A stretch of DNA of 29,369 nucleotides. Source: CAZBWS01 sp964495705. Its GTDB lineage: Bacteria > Pseudomonadota > Gammaproteobacteria > HTCC5015. The number at the start of each line of letters is the position of its first letter. Within the stretch, counting starts at the first letter, position 1. The position numbers and the translations under genes are program-made. Location of the stretch: the NCBI GenBank assembly GCA_964495705.1, contig CAZBWS010000023.1, positions 1 through 29,369 on the forward strand. Reading direction: 5' to 3'. The notes beneath the pieces are model-generated. The model did not search any database. It saw only the letters and a list, made by a program, of their open reading frames with translations, and had not been told where the DNA came from. Shown here in pieces: positions 23,066 through 29,369 of the stretch.

Positions 23066-25543
23066 ATGCTCATTCTTAAATTATTAGTACTCGTCGGATT
23101 GTTGGCTGTTGTCACAGTTATGCAACTCAGCGCAACACAGGCGGTGGGCTTAGGCCTGATTGCCATTTTAACGATCTTTGGCTTTAGTGCCTTGGGCTTC
23201 GTTGCATTGCTCGCCTATGCTGCTGTTGCTTTTGTGGTCTTGAATACAGACTTTCGCAAAAAATTCATCACTAACAAGGTGCTGGCTTGGTATAAGTCGG
23301 TACTGCCTGAAATTTCTGAGACTGAGCAAATCGCCATCGACGCGGGTACAGTGTGGTGGGATCGCGATTTATTTACTGGCGACCCCGACTGGGATAAATG
23401 GTTAGCCGTTCCTGCTCCGAAACTGACCGAAGAAGAGCAGGCCTATGTTGATGGCCCTATCGACGAGTTCTGTCAGATGTTGGACGAGTGGGAAATCACC
23501 GCTGGCGACAACGATCTACCTCAAGAAGCGTGGGATCACATCGCTGAGCACAAGATCTTTGGTTTAATTATTCCCAAGCAATACGGCGGCTTAGGTTTCT
23601 CCGCCTTAGCGCATTCCGAAGTGGTACATAAGATCGCTTCACGTTGCTACTCCGCTGCGGTTACGTGCATGGTGCCTAATTCACTCGGGCCAGCTGAATT
23701 GCTAATGCACTACGGTACGGAACGTCAGCGCGAGCAGTATCTGAATAACCTAGCCGTGGCTAAAGACATTCCTTGCTTTGCGTTGACTGCACCAACGGCA
23801 GGTTCGGACGCGGGCTCTATCCCCGATGTGGGAATCGTCTGTAAAGGCATGTATGAAGGCAAGGAAGTTATTGGCTTTCGCACCAACTGGGACAAGCGCT
23901 ATATCACCCTTGGCCCTATCGCCACGGTCTTGGGCCTAGCCTTTAAAGCACACGATCCAGACGGCTTGCTCGGCGACAAGGAAGCATTGGGCATTACCTG
24001 TGCATTGATTCCTACCGATACCGAAGGTGTAACTATCGGCAACCGTCATCTACCATTGAACAGCTCCTTTATGAATGGTCCAAACCAAGGTAAGGATGTC
24101 TTCATTCCTATGCAGTGGATCATCGGTGAAGAAGAGGGTGTGGGTGAAGGCTGGAAGATGTTGATGGGTTGCCTAGGCGTAGGCCGTGCAATTTCGTTGC
24201 CAGCACTGGGTGCTGCGGCTGCCAAGATGTCCTCTCGCTACACCGGCGCTTACAGTCGTGTACGTCGCCAGTTCAAAACACCCATTGGTAAGTTTGAGGG
24301 CGTAGAAGATTCGCTAACGCATATTGCTGGTTATACCTACTTTATGGACGCGGCGCGCAAGATCACCGCCTTCTGTATTGACCTAGGTCAGAACCCCACC
24401 GTGCTGTCTGCCATTGTTAAGTACCACTTAACTGAAGGCATGCGTACCACCCTAGACCACGCGATGGATGTACATGGCGGTAAGGGCATTATGATGGGGC
24501 CAGGTAACTACCTTGCACGTCACTACCAAGCCACGCCAGTATCGATCACGGTAGAAGGCGCTAACATTCTGACTCGCTCCATGATCATCTTTGGTCAGGG
24601 CGCGATCCGCTGCCATCCCTTTGTGATGGACGAACTGAAGGCCAGCTACAACGAAGACGAAGTTAAAGGTCTAAACGACTTTGATGAAGCCTTTATGTCC
24701 CACGTCGGCTTTGCTATTCGCAATAACATCCGTGCCTTTGTACTGGCGCTAACTCGCGCAAACGGTGCGACCTCTCCGGTGCCTGGCCCCGTGGCGAAGT
24801 ACTACAAGCAGCTATCTCGCATGAGTGCGGCCTTTACTGCCTTGGCAGACATCTCTATGTTTGTACTCGGCGGTGACCTAAAGCGTAAGGAGAAACTCTC
24901 TTCTCGCTTGGGCGACGCATTGAGCTATTTATATATCGGTTCAACAGTATTGAAGCGCTTTGAAGACGAAGGTCGTCAAGCGGCTGACTTACCATTGGTT
25001 GAATGGTCTATGCAGTACGCCTTGTATAATATTCAAGAAGCCTTGCAAGAGACGATCCGCAACTACCCTAGCAAGCCCTGGGCAATGCTGATGCAGTTTG
25101 TATTGTTCCCACCACTAGGTCAGAAGTTTACTAAGCCTTCTGATGAGCTAGGCCAAGATGTGGCGAGCGTGATCATGGAGCCATCTGAGGCCCGCGATCG
25201 TCTAACCAATGGCATGTTTATCAGCAAAGATAAAGAAGACGCGACTGGCTGTGTAGAACACGCCTTTGAACTGGAGTGTGCGGTAGAGCCGGTGAAGCAA
25301 AAGCTATTTGCCGCCACACGCAAGCTATATCAGTCACATATCTTTGATGAACATATGTTGCACACGGGTCTATCCCAAGGTGTTATTACTGAAGACGAAG
25401 CCGATCAGTTGCGTGAAGCGGCGATTGCGACTTATAAAGTGATTAGCGTTGACGACTTCACTAAAGAAGAAGCAGCCGCTGGTGGGATTATTAAAAAGCC
25501 TACTAAGAAAAAAGCCACGAAGAAGAAAAAAGCGGCAGCATAA
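23066..25543 (+). CDS. fadE: Membrane-associated acyl-CoA dehydrogenase FadE
   Basis: 825 residues, close to E. coli FadE (814). Two N-terminal hydrophobic segments (about 2-22 and 28-60) anchor it. The acyl-CoA dehydrogenase core follows, with CFALTAPTAGSDAGS as the FAD/substrate strand, GEEEGVGEGWKMLM, AYSRVRRQFKTPIGKFEGV, and DVHGGKGIMMGPGNYLAR. A family-specific C-terminal region (about 600-790) is also present. The reaction is FAD-linked oxidation of acyl-CoA to trans-2-enoyl-CoA, step one of beta-oxidation. The last about 16 residues (KKPTKKKATKKKKAAA) are a lysine-rich tail. AAGGAA (23054-23059) precedes the ATG. It uses the codon CTA for leucine often, as do the next two genes. Confidence 0.95.
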   Translation: MLILKLLVLVGLLAVVTVMQLSATQAVGLGLIAILTIFGFSALGFVALLAYAAVAFVVLNTDFRKKFITNKVLAWYKSVLPEISETEQIAIDAGTVWWDRDLFTGDPDWDKWLAVPAPKLTEEEQAYVDGPIDEFCQMLDEWEITAGDNDLPQEAWDHIAEHKIFGLIIPKQYGGLGFSALAHSEVVHKIASRCYSAAVTCMVPNSLGPAELLMHYGTERQREQYLNNLAVAKDIPCFALTAPTAGSDAGSIPDVGIVCKGMYEGKEVIGFRTNWDKRYITLGPIATVLGLAFKAHDPDGLLGDKEALGITCALIPTDTEGVTIGNRHLPLNSSFMNGPNQGKDVFIPMQWIIGEEEGVGEGWKMLMGCLGVGRAISLPALGAAAAKMSSRYTGAYSRVRRQFKTPIGKFEGVEDSLTHIAGYTYFMDAARKITAFCIDLGQNPTVLSAIVKYHLTEGMRTTLDHAMDVHGGKGIMMGPGNYLARHYQATPVSITVEGANILTRSMIIFGQGAIRCHPFVMDELKASYNEDEVKGLNDFDEAFMSHVGFAIRNNIRAFVLALTRANGATSPVPGPVAKYYKQLSRMSAAFTALADISMFVLGGDLKRKEKLSSRLGDALSYLYIGSTVLKRFEDEGRQAADLPLVEWSMQYALYNIQEALQETIRNYPSKPWAMLMQFVLFPPLGQKFTKPSDELGQDVASVIMEPSEARDRLTNGMFISKDKEDATGCVEHAFELECAVEPVKQKLFAATRKLYQSHIFDEHMLHTGLSQGVITEDEADQLREAAIATYKVISVDDFTKEEAAAGGIIKKPTKKKATKKKKAAA

Positions 25544-25559
25544 GTATGAATAACAATCT

Positions 25560-25601
25560 ATGCGGATAGGCTGAATCAATGTGGTTTCAGCTTATCCGCA
25601 T
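25560..25601. repeat. Inverted pair of ATGCGGAT words after fadE
   Basis: ATGCGGATAGGCTGAA (25560-25575) pairs with TTCAGCTTATCCGCAT (25586-25601), with one G-T wobble and a 10-base loop. It starts 17 bases after the fadE stop. No T-run follows. The position and form resemble inverted uptake-sequence pairs at gene ends in Haemophilus and Neisseria, which can act as terminators. Confidence 0.85.
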
Positions 25602-25610
25602 TACTAACAC

Positions 25611-25711
25611 TGTCATCCTGAGCGCAATGTCATGCAGTCGAAGGATCTGGGTAAATGATATTTCAGGGACCTAGATTCTTCCACTACGCTGTCGCTTCGG
25701 TCAGAATGACA
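25611..25711. repeat. Palindromic intergenic repeat (TGTCATCCTGAG type)
   Basis: The ends are TGTCATCCTGAGCG (25611-25624) and CGGTCAGAATGACA (25698-25711), inverted with 12 of 14 matches. An inner pair GAAGGATCT (25640-25648)/AGATTCTTC (25673-25681) matches 8 of 9. This sequence type, with TGTCATCCTGAGCG and GAAGGATCT, is a widely scattered intergenic repeat in many bacteria. It fills most of the 206-base fadE-fadN gap. Confidence 0.75.
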
Positions 25712-25749
25712 ACAAAACCTAAATCTCAACGTACCCACTCGGAGAAATC

Positions 25750-28110
25750 ATGACTAAACGTGTACGCAAAGCCGCCGTCCTAGGCGCAGGTGTAATGGGC
25801 GCTCAGATCGCCGCTCACCTAGCCAACGCAGGTGTAGAGGTCGTTCTTTTTGAACTGCCTGCCAAAGATGGCGACAAATCTGCCATGGCCAAGAAGGCTA
25901 TTGCTAGCTTGAAAAAACTAAAGCCAGCACCTTTTGCCGTTAAAGGACTAGATGGTCTGGTTAAGCCAGCTAACTATGAAGAGAACCTAGAAGAGCTGCG
26001 CAACTGCGACCTTGTGATTGAAGCGATTGCCGAGCGTATGGACTGGAAGCAAGACTTGTACAAGAAGATTGCTCCCTTTGTTGGCGAAGACACTGTTTTG
26101 GCCTCAAATACTTCAGGTTTAGGTATTAATAAGTTGAACGACGCTCTGCCTGCAGAGCTACGTAAAAACTTCTTGGGTGTACACTTCTTTAACCCGCCTC
26201 GCTATATGCATTTGGTTGAGTTGATCCCAGGTAAGGAAACACGCCCTGAAATCTTCGAATGGCTAGAGCCCTTCTTCGTGACGACCCTAGGTAAGGGCGT
26301 GGTTTACGCGAAGGACACGGCTAACTTTATCGGTAACCGCGTGGGTGTGTTTAGCATGCTAGCGACGATGCACCACACCATCGAGTTTGGTATTCCCTTT
26401 GAAGTGGTTGACCAAATCACGGCTAAGCCGCTGGGTCGTCCTAAGTCAGGTACTTTCCGTACCGCTGACGTAGTGGGCTTGGATACGATGGGTCACGTGA
26501 TCAATACATTAAACGAGTACCTGCCTGAAGATCCATGGCATAAGTACTACGGGACACCTGAGTTTATTTCTACTTTAGTAGAGAAGGGCGCCTTGGGTCA
26601 GAAGACTCGCCAAGGTATCTACGCCAGTCGTGGTAAGCAGGTATTTAGCCTAGCTGCGGGCGACTACGTTGATGCGAACAACAAGATCGACGACGACGTT
26701 GCGGCGATCTTGAAAGAGCGCGACCCAGCCAAGCGCATTCAAGCGCTACGTGCATCAGACAACCCACAGGCACAGTTCACTTGGGCAATCCTACGTGATC
26801 TATTCCACTACAGCTGCTTCTGGTTGAACGACATTGCCGACACGGCCCGTGACATCGACTTCGCTATGCGTTGGGGTTACGGCTGGAAGCAAGGTCCTTT
26901 CGAAGTGATGCAAGCTTGCGGCTGGAAAGAAATGGTTGCGGCCATCAACGAAGACATCGCTGCGGGTAAGACCATGGTCGACGCGCCATTACCTGCATGG
27001 GTCAATGACGTTGCGGGTGCTCACTCTGCAGAGGGTTCTTACTCTGCTGCTGATAGCGCATTCAAACCATTATCTAGCCACGCTGTCTACCAGCGCCAAG
27101 CGGTACGTGAAGACGTACTCGGCTCTATGGACAACACGCCACTGGGCGAGACCGTATTTGAAACGGACGATGTGCGCCTATGGCACGAAGGCGACGGCAT
27201 TGCCGTACTCAGCCTGAAGACGAAGATGCACACCATTGGTGATGGCGTACTCGAAGGCGTATTGCGCGCTTGTAAAGAAGCTGAAGACAACTTTGATGCG
27301 ATGGTTGTTTGGTCTCCAGATGCGCCATTTAGCGCCGGTGCAAACCTAGCGCAGATGGCAGGTCAAGTTGCCGCTGGCGATATGGCTGGAGTGGATGCGA
27401 TGATCGCCAACTTCCAAGAAGCCTCTATGCAGCTTAAGCACAGCGCAATTCCTACGGTAGCGGCGGTAAGCGGCCTAGCCCTAGGCGGTGGCTGTGAGTT
27501 CCAGATGCACTGTAACCGCACGGTTGCGGCGCTTGAGAGCTACGCTGGTCTAGTTGAAGCGGGCGTAGGCCTGTTGCCAGCAGGCGGCGGTGTTAAAGAG
27601 CTAGCGGTACGTGCGGTTGCACAGGCACGTGGTGGCGACATCATGCCGCATATTCAAAACGCCTTTAACTTGGTTGCCATGGGTAAAACTTCTTCCTCTG
27701 GTCTAGAAGCCAAGCAAATGGGCTTGATGACTGAAGAAGACGTGGTGATCTGTAATGCACACGAGCTACTTTACGTCGCCAAGCAGCAGGCGCGTGCGAT
27801 GGCCGAGTCTGGCTTCCGTGCACCATTGCGCAGCGAGCTGATCAAGGTGACGGGTAAGACGGGTAAAGCCACCTTGATGATGATGGCAGTGAACATGCTA
27901 GAAGGTAACTTCATCTCTGAGCACGACTACGAGATCGTTGGCCGCATCGCCGAAACCCTATGTGGTGGCGACGTGGAGAACGGTTCTTACGTGACGCAGG
28001 ATTGGTTGTTGAAGCTGGAGCGTAAAAACTTCATCGAGCTACTAGGTTTCCAGAAGACGCTTGACCGTATTGAGTTCATGCTCAAAAAGGGAAAACCTTT
28101 ACGCAACTAA
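25750..28110 (+). CDS. fadN: 3-hydroxyacyl-CoA dehydrogenase/enoyl-CoA hydratase, FadN-type
   Basis: 786 residues. The N-terminal half is the NAD-binding hydroxyacyl-CoA dehydrogenase: GAGVMGAQIAAHLANAG (12-29), LVIEAIAERMDWK, SNTSGLGI, GVHFFNPP with the catalytic His, and ANFIGNRVG. The C-terminal part is a crotonase fold: FSAGANLAQMAG oxyanion loop, SGLALGGGCEF, and EAGVGLLPAGGG with the likely acid/base Glu. The order dehydrogenase then hydratase is that of B. subtilis FadN (789 residues) and the reverse of E. coli FadB. It performs hydration and NAD-dependent oxidation, steps two and three of beta-oxidation. GGAGAAA (25741-25747) is the ribosome site. The gene is rich in CTA leucine codons and lacks any ATGCGGAT word. 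Confidence 0.93.
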   Translation: MTKRVRKAAVLGAGVMGAQIAAHLANAGVEVVLFELPAKDGDKSAMAKKAIASLKKLKPAPFAVKGLDGLVKPANYEENLEELRNCDLVIEAIAERMDWKQDLYKKIAPFVGEDTVLASNTSGLGINKLNDALPAELRKNFLGVHFFNPPRYMHLVELIPGKETRPEIFEWLEPFFVTTLGKGVVYAKDTANFIGNRVGVFSMLATMHHTIEFGIPFEVVDQITAKPLGRPKSGTFRTADVVGLDTMGHVINTLNEYLPEDPWHKYYGTPEFISTLVEKGALGQKTRQGIYASRGKQVFSLAAGDYVDANNKIDDDVAAILKERDPAKRIQALRASDNPQAQFTWAILRDLFHYSCFWLNDIADTARDIDFAMRWGYGWKQGPFEVMQACGWKEMVAAINEDIAAGKTMVDAPLPAWVNDVAGAHSAEGSYSAADSAFKPLSSHAVYQRQAVREDVLGSMDNTPLGETVFETDDVRLWHEGDGIAVLSLKTKMHTIGDGVLEGVLRACKEAEDNFDAMVVWSPDAPFSAGANLAQMAGQVAAGDMAGVDAMIANFQEASMQLKHSAIPTVAAVSGLALGGGCEFQMHCNRTVAALESYAGLVEAGVGLLPAGGGVKELAVRAVAQARGGDIMPHIQNAFNLVAMGKTSSSGLEAKQMGLMTEEDVVICNAHELLYVAKQQARAMAESGFRAPLRSELIKVTGKTGKATLMMMAVNMLEGNFISEHDYEIVGRIAETLCGGDVENGSYVTQDWLLKLERKNFIELLGFQKTLDRIEFMLKKGKPLRN

Positions 28111-28113
28111 TCA

Positions 28114-28139
28114 CGTCATCCCCGCGCAGGCGGGGATCT
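28114..28139. repeat. Short palindromic repeat (GTCATCCCCGCGCAGG type)
   Basis: Stem ATCCCCGC (28118-28125)/GCGGGGAT (28130-28137) with loop GCAG. Sequences of the form GTCATTCCCGCG-N-GCGGGAATC are common intergenic repeats in many proteobacteria; this is a C/G-variant half element. It lies 7 bases after the fadN stop. Confidence 0.7.
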
Positions 28140-28155
28140 CGCTAAATAAATGTAA

Positions 28156-28180
28156 TGTGGCAGCGCCAAGCGCTGCGACA
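28156..28180 (+). promoter_or_regulatory. Hairpin just before the thiolase ribosome site
   Basis: GCAGCGC (28160-28166)/GCGCTGC (28170-28176) with loop CAA, extended by TGT/ACA across a G-G mismatch. It ends a few bases before AGAGGA (28183-28188), the thiolase ribosome site. It could protect or process the fadN-fadA transcript, or tune thiolase translation. Confidence 0.45.
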
Positions 28181-28195
28181 CAAGAGGACTAAAAA

Positions 28196-29369
28196 ATGTC
28201 TAATCAAATACAAGACGCTTATATCGTAAAAGCCGTACGTACACCGGTGGGTAAAGTACGTGGAGCCTTTGGCCATACACGCCCAGACGACCTATTAGCA
28301 CACGTGCTAAAAGGCGTAATGAAAGATACACCTGCACTGAACGATCGCATCGAAGACGTGATCGTAGGCTGTGCTATGCCTGAAGCAGAGCAGGGCATGA
28401 ACATCGGCCGTATCGGTGTACTACTCGCTGGCTTGCCAGACACGGTACCTGCGGTCACCATCAACCGTTTCTGTTCTTCCGGTTCTCAGGCTGTTGCCAT
28501 GGCTGCAGACAAAATTCGCCTGGGCGAAGCTGACGTAATGATCGCAGCGGGTACCGAGTCTATGAGCATGGTGCCTATGATGGGCAACAAGATTGCGATG
28601 AACTCAAAAGTCTTCCAAGACGACAACGTGGCGATTGCCTACGGCATGGGTATCACCGCAGAAAAAGTTGCAGAGCGGTGGAACGTGTCTCGCGAAGACC
28701 AAGACATCTTTGCTACCGAGTCTAACCGTCGCGCGATTCAGGCGACTGAGAACGGCTGGTTTAAGGAAGAGATTCTTCCCTACGAGACAGAGACAACCTT
28801 CCAAGTACCTGGCGCGCTAGAGCTAGCGACGGTTAAGAAGCTAATCGAAAACGACGAAGGCCCACGTCCAGGTACATCACCTGAAACACTGGCCCGTCTA
28901 CGCACGGTATTCCGCGCCGGTGGTTCGGTAACTGCGGGTAACTCTTCACAAATGTCTGACGGCGCTGGCGCGGTTCTAATCGTGAGCGAGAAAATCCTAA
29001 AAGAGTACAACCTAGAGCCTATCGGTCGCTTTGTAACCTCTGCAGTAGCAGGCGTACCCGCCGACATCATGGGTATCGGTCCTAAGGAAGCGATTCCATT
29101 GTGCTTGAAGAAAGCCGGCCTAAAGCAGGACGACCTAGATTGGATCGAACTGAACGAAGCCTTCGCTGCTCAAGCCTTAGCTGTGATGGGCGACCTAGAC
29201 CTAAACCCAGAGAAGGTAAACCCACACGGCGGCGCGATCGCACTGGGTCACCCACTGGGTGCAACCGGCGCTATCCGTACCGCAACCATGTTTAATGGTA
29301 TGCAGCGTACGGGTGGTAAGTACGGCATGGTGACCATGTGTATTGGTACCGGTATGGGCTTTGCTATGA
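28196..29369 (+). CDS. fadA: Acetyl-CoA C-acyltransferase (beta-ketothiolase), cut by window end
   Basis: 391 codons are present without a stop; the family is about 390-400 residues, so only a few are missing. VKAVRTPVGKVRGAFG opens it. The nucleophile is C93 in INRFCSSGSQAV; GGAIALGHPLGATGA supplies the catalytic His; CIGTGMG near the end gives the second Cys. It cleaves 3-ketoacyl-CoA with CoA to acetyl-CoA and a shortened acyl-CoA, the last step of beta-oxidation, after FadE and the FadN-like protein. The ribosome site AGAGGA is 7 bases before the ATG. Leucine codons are mostly CTA. Which thiolase subtype (FadA or FadI) is not fixed by sequence alone. Confidence 0.93.
   Translation, partial: MSNQIQDAYIVKAVRTPVGKVRGAFGHTRPDDLLAHVLKGVMKDTPALNDRIEDVIVGCAMPEAEQGMNIGRIGVLLAGLPDTVPAVTINRFCSSGSQAVAMAADKIRLGEADVMIAAGTESMSMVPMMGNKIAMNSKVFQDDNVAIAYGMGITAEKVAERWNVSREDQDIFATESNRRAIQATENGWFKEEILPYETETTFQVPGALELATVKKLIENDEGPRPGTSPETLARLRTVFRAGGSVTAGNSSQMSDGAGAVLIVSEKILKEYNLEPIGRFVTSAVAGVPADIMGIGPKEAIPLCLKKAGLKQDDLDWIELNEAFAAQALAVMGDLDLNPEKVNPHGGAIALGHPLGATGAIRTATMFNGMQRTGGKYGMVTMCIGTGMGFAM

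Noticed and set aside
122..25601. The ATGCGGAT word as a Chi, KOPS or matS-like site
   Set aside because: Chi and KOPS are strand-biased, and matS is limited to the terminus. This word is balanced 7:8 between strands and often paired head-to-head. Not fully excluded without the whole genome.

Overview
The window looks like chromosomal DNA of a Gram-negative gammaproteobacterium, probably a marine relative of Pseudomonas, Cellvibrio or Spongiibacter. The clearest sign is the block degS-type protease, Nif3-like protein, petABC, sspA, sspB, gmhA/diaA, yraN, lpoA, rsmI (about 12.4-22.3 kb). It matches the gene order I recall from Pseudomonas. Outer-membrane lipoprotein LpoA, a Tat-exported Rieske protein and DNA polymerase II agree with this. 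No rRNA, tRNA, CRISPR array, transposase or phage gene was seen.

Layout: (1) 1-946: a GTAG-type REP pair, a hairpin made of two inverted copies of a short repeated word, and an HNH/zinc-ribbon protein. (2) 0.9-7.2 kb: a stand-alone MnmC oxidoreductase domain, an HU/IHF-like protein, an alpha/beta hydrolase and SDR pair, DNA polymerase II, and a small SET-domain protein. (3) 7.3-12.4 kb: an exported GH35-like glycosidase, divergent from a 7TM-DISM-like membrane sensor. (4) 12.4-22.3 kb: the conserved housekeeping block, covering envelope stress, the cytochrome bc1 complex, stringent starvation proteins, peptidoglycan synthesis and 16S rRNA methylation. (5) 22.4 kb to the end: a fatty-acid beta-oxidation cluster of a PsrA-like TetR regulator, membrane FadE, a FadN-type hydroxyacyl-CoA dehydrogenase/enoyl-CoA hydratase, and a thiolase cut by the window edge. 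The regulator and fadE are 31 bases apart and probably co-transcribed. Together these enzymes cover all steps of the spiral.

The most unusual signal is not a gene. The word ATGCGGAT (extended consensus about AATGCGGATARGCTG) occurs 15 times by hand count where about one copy is expected by chance. Copies are split 7:8 between strands. Two pairs form intergenic hairpins. All 11 copies inside genes use only two of the six possible reading frames. Several one-base-off copies exist. This is how DNA uptake sequences behave in Pasteurellaceae and Neisseriaceae, so the window may show an undescribed uptake-signal-like system. Dispersed-repeat and chromosome-organisation explanations remain open. No copy lies between 15434 and 20788, 20797 and 25559, or after 25601.
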